64,000 nucleotides of DNA from Marsupella aquatica (taxonomy: Eukaryota > Marchantiophyta): positions 11,594,001-11,658,000 of the forward strand of contig OZ316892.1 of the NCBI GenBank assembly GCA_973895155.1. Direction: 5' to 3'. Shown one piece after another: positions 24,601 to 37,391 of this stretch; the stretch's first letter is position 1; each line of letters opens with the position of its first letter. Both the position numbers and the translations under genes were made by a program. The notes beneath the pieces were generated by a model. The model did no database searches. It saw nothing but the letters and a program-made list of their open reading frames with translations, and was not told where the DNA came from.

Positions 24601-25628
24601 GTCCTAGGCCTGGAAGTCTACATTTGGTATAGGCTAAAAAGTGGCCTACTTGTTTTGGTCCAGGAAAACTCACGCTGTCATCCAGCTAGTTCTTGTAAAG
24701 TGCCCCTGAGCTTAGCTCTCCCACTCTACGCCCCGTCAAGTGCCCATGAGCTTGTTCTTGTTAAGTATTCTTAAAGTCGCCGCTTAATTAGCTCTTCAAA
24801 TTTGGGACAAGGCAAATGCGTCCATGAGCTCGTTCTTGTCAAGCGCTCCTGAACACTCTGTTTGAGGACGCCAAAATGCTTTCTCGAGAGCTACTTGGTG
24901 ACTCAATTGAGGAGCCTTTCAAGCGCGTTAACGATGGTGGAATGTCGAAAACTGAAACTCGACAAATCAACCATGGTACCGAAAAGGAGGTTAAGGAATT
25001 CCTCAAACTCGAAGAAAACGTGGTCTGTTCCTCATTGATCAAATATTACTTAGAAACAAGATGAAATTTTTTAATTTGTAGCTTTACTCGAATGGCTTTT
25101 TTGATCTTCATCTCAACTGGTCAAGGTCAAGATGGAGATTTTAATTTGTAGATTTACGAGATCTCAAACGGCCAAGCCCTCGATTGTGGAAAGGTTTAAA
25201 GAAAATGGGGAACAACGCTGTCACACGCTGGTTGAAGAGAAAATGGGCATAATTGTCAGACTTCCCCAATTCTGCATTGCAGATTAATCTGTATAAGCTC
25301 CAATCTCTTGTGACAATACTCCGGTTCCCTCGTTATCCTTCATCCATAGTAGCTATCTTAAAAGACTCTAAGTTAGCCCGTCGGGAAGTTTCCCCCAATG
25401 GCCTCACCTCGAAAACCTAGCTTATCCGTAGAATCGACTGCAGCAAAGAAGATCACATAAGCGACACTTAGAACCAATACCGTTTCTCGCCTAACAGAGT
25501 TCAATACTTTAAACGTGCAAGCCTAGCAATTCCCCAAGGAAATCTCTAATGTCGAGACACTCACACATCAGATGCCATTAGAGACAGCTAACTTCCAAAA
25601 TTTGATCCAAAAAAATAATGTTCTCAAA

Positions 25629-25790
25629 AGCAGAGGATTTGATACATTGGGTAGCTACAAGGCAGCGACAAAGCATCGTCGTCGCACAATAGTAGTATGC
25701 TAGTACTCGCCCAGGATCTGATACTTATGGTAACTACAAAGCAGCGACAAAGCATCGTCGTCGCACAATTGCAATATAATCGTACGAACC
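25629..25790. repeat. Tandem duplication, 79-bp period
   Basis: CAGCGACAAAGCATCGTCGT occurs at 25663 and again at 25742, each preceded by GATxTGATAC and GTA(G/A)CTACAA. There are two copies only. No coding role is evident. Confidence 0.85.
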
Positions 25791-25889
25791 GACCTTCATC
25801 ACCATTTGTAGGAGATGAAATCAAGATTAGATATTACGACGAATCAAAAATGGAGATCACTAAGATGAGTCTGTCATGGCCTTGTTTGG

Positions 25890-26060
25890 AAGTCTTGGCT
25901 TACACGTTGTCGGCAGCTGCCTTCGGGTCCTATTGAGTTCGAGTCGCCACACAAAATCAACCGAGCACAAGGTGCTCATTTTCATAGTCGGCAGTTGCAT
26001 TCGGATCCTACTTAGTTTGAGTTGCCACACAAAACCATCCGAGGACATGGTGCCCATTTT
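25890..26060. repeat. Tandem duplication, about 75-80 bp
   Basis: Two units share GTCGGCAG(C/T)TGC, CGG(G/A)TCCTA, GCCACACAAAA and GGTGC(C/T)CATTTTC in the same order. They are moderately diverged, older than the adjacent 79-bp duplication. Confidence 0.7.
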
Positions 26061-27433
26061 CGATGCCGCGCGTAATCCAATTCATTCCAATTCGAAAACC
26101 AGCTTCCACATAAGGCCGAATCCACTCACAGAACTTCCCGCAGCTACATCTTATTCCCCACTTGAAACCACTCTTTTGAAAATGGACTCAATGCCAAAGA
26201 CAGAACACAAAGGCCGGACACACATTGTAGGTCCTACACGTCCCACTTTACAGTAGCTTACATCAACAACAGATCCAATGTGGTAGCCAGATCATGGCAA
26301 GTCCAAGAATTTGTTTTTACTACGGACCCACAAACACATAAAGACTGGCAAGAGATAGGTCGCGGAATGACTTGAGAGCTGAATAAGCAAATGAGGGACA
26401 ACCAGTAGCAGTAAGAATCGTGATTCGCGGGTGATGAACGCTGTGAACCATGGCACAGGAACCTGGCACAATCTTGATCACACCCCTCTCGGTCCCCATC
26501 AGGTCATGAGTATCCTAAGATTTTGCGCCTGTGAGTGATCATTTGAGTTATGAATTTACCATCACGCAGAACACTCGAACACACTCGAACACGTTCTGCG
26601 AGACATCACGTAGACGATGCTGCTGTCAGACAACTTTCAATTGCGGTCGTAGTGAGGGGTCGATGATCTACACCTCGCGGTGCTTACACCTCTCGCCAAT
26701 CAAAGTGATGGTCTGTCGCCTTGTATGAGAACTTGTACACCGAAAGATTTTCCGCTTAGATGCTATTGGCAGTTCTTCCACACCAATTGGTCCACCATAG
26801 GTTGACCCAATCCCAGTCCTCTACTTTAGTGGCCCGAAATGTCTCCCGTAAGCTGTCGGCAACTCTGATACGAGGAAATAACAGTTATACTGTTATTAGC
26901 CATCCTAGGACTGAAAGGGCTACTGGTGTACGTTTGTTGCCGCTTCGTGCAGAACAAGATTGAAGTAACTTTAGCAAGGGCATCAACTAGCGTAAAGCGG
27001 CCGATTCATTAGTTTCACAGGCGAGACAGAACACTGATTTGCCGCTCCAGCTCTTTCCTCCTAACGGTGTTCGCTACAGTAGTTGGCCCCCCTATGGATG
27101 AAGAACGGCAGGGGAGCACCTAGGAAACCAGAAGCTGGCTACTCTCTCGACTGGGCGAAACCCAAACCGACGAGCCACCTCTCTGTATGAAAATAGTCCA
27201 TACCGCAGCTTCCTTCCAGTGGAGCGAGACGGCACCCAACCAAGAGTGTCTTGGCTTTATGGCATTCAGACTCGACCTTCCTATGCGAAGTACCCTTCAG
27301 TGAAGTACACTGATGATGCAAAATCCAACGAGAGGGCTCATGCATACGCCCAAATAACTTGTTTGCACGTTCGTTGCTGCTTCTTGATAGTAAACTCACA
27401 TATACCCAGAAAGGCAATCTTATTATAACCGAC

Positions 27434-28345
27434 TCACATGAGGGAGAACGCAGCAGCAGCTGCTGCGGCCTGTATCTCTTTCCGAGACATTATTCCAGGG
27501 GGAGGAGGAGATTGCACTTGTGCCGGGAAGTTGAGAAGGGCAGCGAGACCGTGAAGGTTAAACGCAGCCACATCATAAGCTCGTGCTGCCATCTCTGGGG
27601 TTGCGAAGGAGCCCAACCAGACTCTCGATCGCTTCCCTGGTTCTCGTATCTCCGACACCCACTTGCCCCACCTCCTCCTGCGCACCCCGCGATACACAGG
27701 ATGGGGACTTTCATCTTCCAGCAGTGGCTTCCTGTCTGCGGTAGGAGCAGTAGAAGCAGGAGCAGCGCATTTCTTCCTCTTTTGCGCCGCCACTGGCTTC
27801 GATCCATGACTCACTTCATTTGTTCCTGAACTGTCAGTTGCAGAAACGCGTTGTTGACGAGAAGAAGAACAATGACTCTCCTCAGTGAAGGATTTCCCTA
27901 CCGAAGATTTTGTGGCAGCTTCCGTAGTCCTGACGGTTGTGATGCCATGGCAATCGTTCCGAGAAAAAGAAGAGGGAGGAGCGCCTTCGCAAGTACGTGA
28001 CGCCGAAAGCGCCGGGCTGTTTCCGGACCCTGACTCTAGTCCTCGATCAGCCTCCACGAACGACGATGGTAATTGATCATTTCGCGGCTGACGTTGATGA
28101 GAAGAAATTGCCACACGCTGATGGTCTTCCTTCGCTTGCAAAAACGCCCCCCTTGTCGCTGCTGTTCTGGCTGCGGGCTCTTCCCCTCCTGGCGAGGATT
28201 GCATCGTGGAGAGATGAAGGTAACGATTTGAAGCATCAATAGCTGACAATGGAAGTGCAGAGGTCGAGGATTCTTGCGAAGAATATCCATGCCGGAGGAG
28301 GGCATTGGAAGGAGGAGTCATCGTCATGACTCTCTGCAGATCCAA
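27434..28345 (-). CDS. AP2/ERF transcription factor, DREB type, single exon
   Basis: A 303-residue intronless frame with one AP2 domain at residues 217-274. The DNA-contacting beta-sheet reads [19 protein letters not shown] and the helix [12 protein letters not shown], ending LLNFP. Val14 and Glu19 of the domain are both present, the pair that marks DREB-type rather than ERF-type binding (DRE/CRT core CCGAC in studied relatives). A basic run KRKK at about 189-192 could be a nuclear signal. The N-terminal 185 residues are Ser/Ala/Thr-rich and low in complexity. After the domain comes [13 protein letters not shown], like the RDIQAAAA motif seen in several DREB groups. No EAR repression motif is seen. 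It is unusual in that the domain is near the C terminus, leaving only about 29 residues. Likely role: stress or developmental transcription; the exact subgroup is not settled. Confidence 0.93.
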   Translation of the reverse strand: MDLQRVMTMTPPSNALLRHGYSSQESSTSALPLSAIDASNRYLHLSTMQSSPGGEEPAARTAATRGAFLQAKEDHQRVAISSHQRQPRNDQLPSSFVEADRGLESGSGNSPALSASRTCEGAPPSSFSRNDCHGITTVRTTEAATKSSVGKSFTEESHCSSSRQQRVSATDSSGTNEVSHGSKPVAAQKRKKCAAPASTAPTADRKPLLEDESPHPVYRGVRRRRWGKWVSEIREPGKRSRVWLGSFATPEMAARAYDVAAFNLHGLAALLNFPAQVQSPPPPGIMSRKEIQAAAAAAAFSLM

Positions 28346-29910
28346 TACAGTCTTACGGTGGAAGCGCGTGGGGGTTCACGAGAGAATACTGGTATTCAGG
28401 AACAGGCTATCAATATGACCAGTTTGTCACAAAGTACCGAGAGACTCACCAGACCGGCGGGAGAAACACATAGTGCTCGTTCTGGAGTAAATGATACGTA
28501 CCGACGGCCAGAATCCAGTCCGCGCCTTGAAATTCGATGAAAAGGGGAAGGAAGAAGAGAACTCCAAAACAACAAGAACTTCGGTCTTCAAAGCGAGCCA
28601 AGCGGGTCCCAGGAGGAGTGCGGAACAGTCACAAACATCAGCACTACTTCAAAAGAAGAATAGACCGCGGCATGCCCACAATAAACCACGAAATTTTGAA
28701 GAACTGCTGTAGCCGATGCGGAGATGGCGGACGGTAGGCACCACCACTGGCGACCGCGCGGGTTACATAAAAGTAAAAAGGCCAGCGTATCTCTCATAAG
28801 AATTCGGTGGCACACAAGAGAAAATCAGAAGCACAGCTGAGAACTCAATTAGTCGTGAACTCCTGCTTGGCCGCACGACACAATAATCAGACTCTCTACA
28901 GACCAGACCGGTCGGCAATCGCCCGACTAAACGTAATGATGGCGGCAGTCAACATCCGAGAAAGAGAAAGAAATCGGAAGTGCAATGGTGACAGGCATGG
29001 CCGTCAAGGGGAGTGAGAGCTGACCACGGCCCGCATTGGAGAAGACCACATTTGGATCGGTTCTCTGGAGAGAGCGGAAACTCAGGTTCGCTACAGAGAG
29101 GAAACGTCGGTCAACCTAGCTTCCAATGCGACGGACTATCAAAATCTCATGCCAACAAGCGAGACTACGGTCACACATCAACAGAACCAGCCCGATGCGA
29201 ATCAGAGAAAAGGGAGGTGGAGACAGTAGCATGCGTCGCAGTGAGTCAGATTTCCCTTATCTACATTCCTCTCCCCTTCGAAGTCAGGTTTCCACTTTCC
29301 CACTCCTTTCCTTCCCATCGTCCTTCGGCGGTAACGAGATGTACAGTAGTAGCTGAGGGAGGCGAACTAATAATAAAGAGGCAGCACAGCAGGGCTCTAC
29401 TCGAGGTCTACAATCCTGTAGCAAATTTTTGCCAGAACTCAGCCAATCAGAGTACAACAATAATCTTCACAACAACAACCCGCAAATCGAACCCACCTGC
29501 ACGGACGGCTCTCTGTCGGCTCGGCTGGAGAATCAGGCAGGCAGGCGTGGTGTGCTCAGAGCCTCAGACAAAAGCTCCGGATTGGAATCCGAATCCGAAT
29601 GCGAGTCTACGCTTTCCATCGCTGGTCACAGCGACGGGCAATCAGGATGATGCCATCCCGAGTAGAAAGAACGAGAAAACGTTCCGTTTTTTAATTCAAA
29701 AGGCACTGAGGTCGGCGGTACACTAGTAATGGTAGTACTTCCAGTAGCGCGACCGACTCGCTATGTGACAGTCCGGCGAAGCACGAAGGCAGAAAGGCGA
29801 TCGACTCCGTGCTCACACACAGAATAGAACGCACACCAACACAAATCGTCTTTTTGCGGTCGATCGTCATCGAGATTCCTTCTCGCCGTTTCTCTTCTGC
29901 TACGGAAAAG

Positions 29911-30452
29911 AGTGAGGTGTCTGAGCGTGCTAAGAATATTCTTTATCTAGTTCCTAGATTTATAATGACCGTTAGATGCCCTGAGAATTGAGGATCACCC
30001 TCAGATTGCGGCTGGGCTAATGGGAGATAAATTATTATTTTCGCTAAAAGTGTGGAATAAAAATTTAGTGGGGTGTGGTTGTGAATGACACCTTGTGCGA
30101 AGGAGAAGATCCTTGAAAATTCCTCATCTAATCTTTGGTAGATAATTTACTTCTTCTTCGTTCTTGAAGCAAAGTAAAACTCAGTAAATAACGGGTAGTA
30201 CCAGACCAAAAGTCACTCTGTGACCAAACACTTTAAGTCATGAAGATGAGGTGTCTGAGCCTTGTGCTAAGAATATTCTGTTTCTAGTTCCTAGATTGAT
30301 TTATGACCCTTAGATCTTCTGAGAATTGTGGCTCACCCTCAGATTGCGGCTAGGTGAGAAACTGGGCTAATGGAAGGTAATAATTTTCGCCAAAAAGTGT
30401 GGAATTCGTTTGGAGTGGGGGTTGTGAATGACACCTTGTGCTAAGGAGAAGA
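29911..30452. repeat. Diverged tandem duplication; dispersed third copy at 62.7 kb
   Basis: Copies at about 29911-30116 and 30245-30452 share GAGGTGTCTGAGC, CTAAGAATATTCT, CTAGTTCCTAGATT, CACCCTCAGATTGCGGCT and GTGAATGACACCTTGTG in order. A partial third relative at 62689-62772 has CTAAGAATATTCTTTATCTA and GGCTAGGTGGGAAACTGG. This is best read as a dispersed repeat family of unknown class. Confidence 0.75.
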
Positions 30453-31272
30453 TGTTAGAAATTTACTTATCTAATTTTACTAGATTATTGTCTTGTTCTT
30501 TTTTCTTGAAAGGAGCACTTTATTTACAAGAAAAGTAAAACCCAAGAGAATAACAGGGAGTACTAGACTGGAAGCACAAAGGCACAGAGGCCAAAAGTCA
30601 CTGTGACCCAAACACTTTTAGTCATGAGGGTAAAGGAAATAAAAGTAACTGCAGATGCAAGGTAACATCGAGTCACACACCCGAAGAAAACCAACTAAAC
30701 CACTACACCAACAGTAAGGGCAGGACTACAGTCTTCCTACTGTAGATTATTTTCTCACCTCTAGATCTAAGGATAGCCGTCACATTCTGGATATAATGAG
30801 GTGGTTGTGGACTCTGTAGGTGTGAATAGGTGGAAAACTGGCGAATCACAAAAGAAAAGCACTTGTTAGTGGGTTGTGATTTGGCGAATTTTCGCAATTA
30901 AACAGTACGCTGACGCGCACGGTCTTCTTCGTCAATCGTCATCGAGATTCCTTGTCTTCTGTTGTCGACTTGTCGCCGTTCCCTGCTCCTCGCCTCTTAC
31001 TATAGTGTAGTTTAGTACAGTAGTAGTATCAAGGATCAAGGATAGATGTAATTAATTAATAAAGGAGAGGTATAATAAGGAGAGGGGACTAGGGGAGGGG
31101 GGGTCTGGATAAGGCTGGCGAAGGCTTGCTGCTCCTCGTCTTGCTGCCACCGCCCGTTCGTCGCCAGCAGCTAGTGACCAACCGACCTCTGCGGCGCCCC
31201 CGACCGACCGCCTCTCGCTCGCTCGTCGTCGGTGCGGGTCCCAACTCCCAACACGACTGGGCTGGACGCCTG

Positions 31273-31362
31273 GACTGTACGCTGGTAGTCTGGTACAGTA
31301 CTCCACGGGTGGTACACTGGTAGTCTGGTACAGTGCTTCACGGGTGGTACACTGGTACCGTA
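31273..31362. repeat. 35-bp tandem repeat rich in GTAC
   Basis: TGGTAGTCTGGTACAGT begins at 31283 and 31318, and GGGTGGTACACTGGTA follows each. About eight GTAC tetramers fall within 90 bp. As at 3032-3085, GTAC is the core of SBP-factor sites; the cluster may equally be a by-product of tandem duplication. It lies about 2.9 kb upstream of the ERF start codon. Confidence 0.7.
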
Positions 31363-33770
31363 GGGCGGGCCGTAGGGACTGTCACGTTGGGTCAGAATTT
31401 AATCAGTTATTTGAAATTTCAGTCCTGGGCGGCCAAGGGAATTGAAGCCCCCATGGACCACGAAGTTAGTCTCTCAAGCCTCCATGGACCACATTTCCCA
31501 ATCTTTGAGTTTCATTCAAATAACTTGATATTCAGAAGTTCAAGCAAGTTTTATAGCTTGGGCGATGTGCGCATGAGTACTCACATCAAAAGTGACAGTA
31601 AATTTTTAGCCATTTTGGTTGCCAGTTTTTCAAAACGTGTTGCAGAATGATAAATTCTATTGGATTTGTAGCTTATTTTGTTTTTATGAAATCTTGTGTG
31701 TTCTACTATATCTCTTCCTTTTCTAGTTGCCTTGTAGGTGCAAAACTCAAAATTATTGTAATACTCATAATCATCAAGTTATGGACCCCTAACTCCCATG
31801 GACCACCACAATGCTATCCATGGGAGCACTGTGTCTAATATGGTGGTCCATCCTGGCTTCAGTTTCAAGCAGTTTACAGTAATGTTTGTGATAAAGTGTC
31901 AATTAGTGAAATTGTAAAGTGTGTCACAAAAACTGGCTTAAACTTAGTTTTTTCTGAAATTGGGGAAAGGTTACAATTCACTTTTGTGTTCTAAATTTGG
32001 AGGGAAACTTCATTTTTAAGTGTATAAATTGTCTGAAAATAAAAACCAAATCTAAATAAGGTAATTGATTCATAGCATTGGGCTAGAAAACCCAGAAGGC
32101 CCGAGGGGTTTGTTCTGCACTTACATCCCTATGGTCTGTGTAAAGTTAGCAGGAGTCAATTTACACCAAAAGAGAAAAGTGACCAATTGCTTTTTGGAAG
32201 GATATTTCACTTTTGATGCTACGCCATGAGTAGTGTTTCGAAGAGCCCCAACCACTGTAAATTGTTAGTTTTTAACATACTTGTGCATTTGGTGTTTGGC
32301 ATACTTGTGTACATTTGGATAATTGTTTGATCTCTTTGATTTGAAAAGATTACTACATTGGGAAAGGATGGATGTTTCACATTTGTGAAGGGTTTCATGA
32401 GTAGTCGAGGCATGAGAAGTGACATACGACTGATAAACTAATCAAAACAGGTTGCAAAATGTCAAGAGCCCAGTAACGGTTTTTCAATCAAAAATGTAAA
32501 ACATCCTACCCCAGGTCTACAGTAGTCAACTTAGATGCCAGTTCATCCAAGCTTTGAAAATACATCTTCGTTTCATAGCTAGTAAACCCCTCGTCTTTCC
32601 TTTTCCCCTCTATAGTATGAAACTAAAAAATATTGACTTTGCATTGAAGTCTGTACTGTGTAGTGGGTGCTGCGCTGGGGCCTCCTTATCTTGGTAATTG
32701 TCCTTGCCTTCACCGCGTCGGTGCAGCTTGTCTACTGTAGTGCAAGCTGGATTATGCAGGAGTACGGTACAATCTTGTTTTCTGGTCCGGGTATAGTTAT
32801 GAGTGGTTCCTTGTGATTGAAAGGTTACTAGGGAGGGGTTATTGTGAAGTGCGAGGAAAGAGTAACAAATTTTTCTCCCATGAGTAAAATTTTTCCTCAC
32901 ATGACACCTTATTTTTCTATCTCCAATTGCCTAGCTAACAAGAACCTGGTTGATAACATACATTTTTGGGACTCCTCTTTTTGTAAATAAACACTTTGTA
33001 AACAACTTCTCCTTTGAATCTAGGTAACAATTTATATAACAACTGGCCAACTCAATGGAAAAAGCTGCATGATACTGACGCCCCAAATATGCTTGCACGA
33101 TAGACCAGCACCCACCAAAAATTTCCACCCATACAGATATAGCATGTTCATCCTGGAACATGCCTATATTTTTGTCTTGTAGTGATATTCTTGTAGTGAT
33201 ATGTAATTCATTTGATTTATTTTATGATAAAAGAAGTAGATACATGTAAATTATATGCCAATAAATTAATATCTGTTGATTAAGATTAAGTGACATCAAA
33301 GATTGAGTGACACCTTTCACATGCCAAAAAAGCACATTATGGTCAAGAAAGTACAAAGTTACTAAAGAATTGTGCACATACAATACAGATTTGCACTTGG
33401 TTCTAGGTAGGGACAATCAACTCAATTAAAACCATAAATTTTGCAATGGAAACCATGAGGGGGAACTTAATACACAAGATGTGCACATTGTTCAAATTCA
33501 TTTGTCTCACTCTCATGAGAAAAAAGCTAAATAGTGATTGAAAAGGAAAAATTAAACATTTAGGAGGGGAGCCAAATATATTCAAATACTCTAAATTCAT
33601 TAAAATTAAAAGAGGTCTAAAAGTTAATTCAAAATCAAATGAATATAAATGATTCACCTTGTTAAGGCACATTAAAATTCAAATATTAAACACAAAATAT
33701 AAATAAGACAAAATCTAAAAGTTGGAATCACCATATAGCAGTTTCATATCCAGATAAGTCGGTGTACATT

Positions 33771-33880
33771 TGGGGGGTGGGGACATCTGTACTGCACAGG
33801 TGGCTGGAAAAACATAGAAAAACCCTGGGGGGTGGGGACATCTGTACTGCACAGGTGGCTGGAAAAACATAGAAAAACCC
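33771..33880. repeat. Perfect 55-bp direct tandem duplication
   Basis: 33771-33825 and 33826-33880 are identical, beginning TGGGGGGTGGGGACATCTGT. Exact identity in a fast-evolving spacer implies a recent event or an assembly artefact. Confidence 0.95.
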
Positions 33881-34117
33881 ACGGCAACATATTATACACT
33901 GTACTAGCCATCTGGATTCATAAAAACACACAACAAATATATAAGGCAGCAAAAAGCAAAAGAAATTGTAAACCACTAGTGTCTCCTTAACAACACTCTC
34001 ACTGCTAACAAAATTTAAAATTCATGTTTGCTTGCATTACACAATTCCTCTTACTAGAGTACATTGGAAAATGTATATTTTGATCTTACTATACTATAAG
34101 ATGCATATTCATTTCAT

Positions 34118-35160
34118 ACTAGCCCCGACTACCTGTTCTTTGAACGTGAATAGCAAGGAGGACAATAAAAATGTCACCTTATTCACATATTTTGAAGGTT
34201 AATGAAATGATAAAAAAATTATCATGCATATCATCATTTTAATAATCAGACATAACATACCATAGTACTCTTTTCTATGCACATCCCTAGTTTTTCTATC
34301 CTACATCCCACTTATGCACATATAATATGGTGGGGCCATAGAGATCAATTTTTAATATAAATAGAAATTGTAACAAAAAGCAGTCATGATAATCATTTGA
34401 CATGACATATATCATAGACATCATAGACATCAATTTTCTCATCATTCCACATGATGAGTCATGGAATTATGGTCTAGAGGCTTCACTCTGGAAACCTGGC
34501 CCCAACTCTAGCTTGTAGTTGCAGATTTATAAGTAAGATTTTGTTTTATTAAGATTTTTTGTAGTGTACAATATGACTCAACAAGGTGCATCATTTGTGT
34601 TGTTTGGATTTTGATTGGTGGGGGGGATGGACCTTTTTTTTTTTAAAAAAAAAATTCCTAGAGGGTTTTGAATTTATCATGATAATCCTCTTAATTTTGT
34701 AATCTTTGCTATCCTAGAGATCACTTTCAATGAATTTCTACAACTTGGGAGAATTTTTATCTCCTCGCATCTTACTTATAAAGGGCCAACTACAAGGTAG
34801 AGTTGGGGACTAGGCTTCTAGAGTCAAGCCTCTAGATAGTAACTTCATGGCTCATCATGTGGATGGGAAAACTCATAACCATGATATATGTCAAATGATA
34901 AGCATGTATGCTTTTAGTCATGATTTCCATTTACATTAAAAAATGGACTTTATGGCCACCATAACACATGTGCATAGAAAGAGGGATGTGCATATAAAGA
35001 GTATGATATGGTATGTATAATTATTAAAATGGTTACATGCATGCTTATTTTATTATTATTTCATTAGCCTTCAAATAATGGGAATAAGGAATATATTTTG
35101 GTGACATTTTTATTGTACTCCCCGCTATTCACATTCAAAGAACGGGTAGTCGGGGCTAGT
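34118..35160. mobile_element. Fold-back (long inverted repeat) element, 1.04 kb
   Basis: The left end ACTAGCCCCGACTACCTG (34118) is mirrored by the right end, whose last bases are CGGGTAGTCGGGGCTAGT (to 35160). The two arms match as diverged inverted repeats for roughly 440 bp each (34118 to about 34560, and about 34720 to 35160), with shared blocks GGACAATAAAAATGTCACC, CTATGCACATCC and GTCTAGAGGCTTCACTCT or close variants. The centre holds a T12/A11 run near 34636-34660. It encodes no protein. The structure fits a non-autonomous fold-back or long-TIR MITE, or two solo units inserted head to head. I see no clear target duplication. Confidence 0.8.
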
Positions 35161-37391
35161 GAGTGAAAAAAATAATTCTGAACAATGTGGACACCTCCTG
35201 TCTTACTTTTCCCTCGCGCCTTTCCTTCCTATGTTTGTGATTTTGATTGAATTCTATGTTAGTACCTTTGGTGAGTGAGCATGAGTACCTTCAGTGCACA
35301 ACTCTTCAATACTTTATACCATAGACTTGTATTTTTCAGGGTCATTATGTGATTTTCTTTGCGCCTGCCCTACTTCTTCTTGTATCTTATCCCACTTACT
35401 TGTCAAATACTTTTTATGGTTGTCCAGTACTTCTATTATTGTATTTCATCCTAAGTAAATTAAATCACTTACACATCACTATATCACAACAAGACAATTG
35501 GTTTGTGGACACCTTACCTTATGGTTCATTGTCTTTTGTATTATTCTACAAATGAGGGTGACTACAAAGTTCAATCTGTCATTTGCAGTCTTTGCAAGCA
35601 TAGACTACATTACACAATGTGCAATTTCAGCCTTTCAAGTTTGTGTGCATCTTCAGGCTTCTAGGTTTCTATACAGTGAAAAAGGTCTTGTTTCAGAAAG
35701 AAAATTGGGTGATTATAATCTTTAATTAAGGTTCAGTTGAGTTTAAAAAACTAATTGATGTACAAGATGCATACAAGGATTGTAATGCACTTAGAGATAT
35801 TTTCCACAATATGATCAAACAAATTATGCATTCATTGCAAACTGATTGTTTGAACACATGAACTTGTTTGGTAGGACCTTAATCAAAATTGCATCCATAT
35901 CAAAAAATCTCTGCTGACTGATCGTGAAACAGAACGTGCACTACAGTGTGGATTCAGTAAAAGAGGAGTGGCGGAGATGTTCAGCAAAAATGGAATGGCT
36001 TGGCCCTCCAGCGGAATAGCTACTGTTATCTGAAACAGAGTTGTTGTTGTTTGTGAATGGTCATGACATACCAGTCCTGGATTCTCCACTGCACACGTCC
36101 AATCATTCATTCACAAAGAATGGTGGCCAGTATTCAACTCCCACATTAGAGGACTTCAAGCAGGAATTTGAGAGATCAACTAACAAGCTCCCTCATTGCC
36201 TAGCTACAAACCTGCCTTCAGACCGTTCTGAGTGTCACAACTGTAACAATTAGCACTATTCCTATGGAAATAAACTGCTTTGCAATCTGTGATGATTACT
36301 GCTACTGCTGTAGACAAAAGCAATGTATCATCAATAGAAGAAAGATAGTGTATGTGGAGAGAAGAGAGCTTTGAATCTAATTGATTTCAAGAGTGTTTAT
36401 CATCAAGAGGAAGGGAAATTGAAGACGGGGGCACACTTGAGGGGTCACCATATGGAACGCCATACATCACGTGAAGCAAAATAAGTGTCTCATTTGTGTT
36501 CACAGTAATTTTGGCAAAATAATTGGGACACTACTACCATTAAAAAAATGACACAAATAAAAAATTACAAAAGGCAAGATGGGTAAAACTATCATATGTA
36601 ACCATTTCAGTTACATTAAGTTAAAAGTAGGCTAAGAGCTTTATACTCGTACCTCCAATCTTGCAAAGAAATCCACTATCACTGCTTTATGGTTTTGCTA
36701 CTTGAGCTAAAATTGGTGTTTACCTCCCACTTAACCTAGTTGGTTAAACATGTAAAGAAGGGCCTTGATTAAGCATAAAAGGTGGATGATATGGCATCAG
36801 GCAACATGAAGAAGTGAGACCTCATGTCAAGCTGTTTAACAAAACCCCATGTGAACTCCAAAACCCTCACCAGAACAGGTCAGCAAGAATCTTGAAATTG
36901 GATCAGAAGACTCCCCTGGACCACGCATCTTGATATTTATGGACATTCCAAGAACCTCTCCAAACGAACACAAAGATGGACAATTGCGACTCAGATGAAT
37001 TATAAAAACATAATATAGAAACTTTGATAGAAAAATGTGGAGTGGGGATAGATTTAAGTTATAAAACATAGACAACATAAGAGAAACATCTCAGAACAAA
37101 ATTTAGCCTTATTGACCACCACTGTATTAATTAATATTAATATTATAATATACTACTGAAGACTGTTGTAGTTATCTTCAATTAGAACTACTGAAGACTC
37201 TTGTAGTTATCTTACAATTGAATCAATTTATTACTCACTTTCAGGTAACTTGGCTCGCACATCTTGTGAAAGTGAGCAAAGGAATAATTTTATTGGGGCT
37301 TTTGGTGGCATTAAGTAAGCAAAATTGATGGAGTGGCGTACATAGCATTCTAACTTTTGGGAGAATTGCACACAATGTTCATGATAACAGC
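35161..37391. other. AT-rich spacer, nothing recognised
   Basis: Only short open frames without domains or splice-consistent edges. The right end carries the 3' untranslated region of the minus-strand SIS3-like gene; two AACTACTGAAGACT(G/C)TTGTAG blocks at about 37151 and 37187 form a small local duplication. Confidence 0.55.

Larger units (their letters stand above)
21246..27433. other. Spacer with repeat blocks, no gene seen
   Basis: Besides the repeat arrays listed separately (22222-22740, 24225-24600, 25629-25790, 25890-26060), no gene can be supported. The stretch 26250-27400 is less AT-rich and has several short plus-strand frames, but none shows a domain, a plausible start context or matching splice sites. 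The right end contains the 3' flank of the ERF gene. Confidence 0.6.
28346..33770. other. Long spacer upstream of the ERF gene
   Basis: This should contain the ERF promoter and leader (28346 to about 29 kb). A 237-codon plus-strand frame at 29013-29726 has no recognisable domain and is not called. 29913-30450 holds a diverged duplication, 31273-31362 a GTAC-rich tandem repeat, and 31100-31260 is GC-rich. From 31.4 to 33.8 kb the sequence is AT-rich with nothing recognisable except CTAC(A/T)GTAG motifs at 32517 and 32732. Confidence 0.55.

Noticed and set aside
26250-27400. Possible decayed organelle rRNA insertion (CTTAGATGCT and nearby words recall the 3' end of large-subunit rRNA, reversed)
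   Set aside because: Only short words agree and the order breaks down within tens of bases; a nucleotide search against plastid and mitochondrial rRNA would decide.
29013-29726. 237-codon plus-strand open frame upstream of the ERF gene
   Set aside because: No domain, odd composition, several alternative frames open in the same region, and it lies where the ERF promoter and leader should be.
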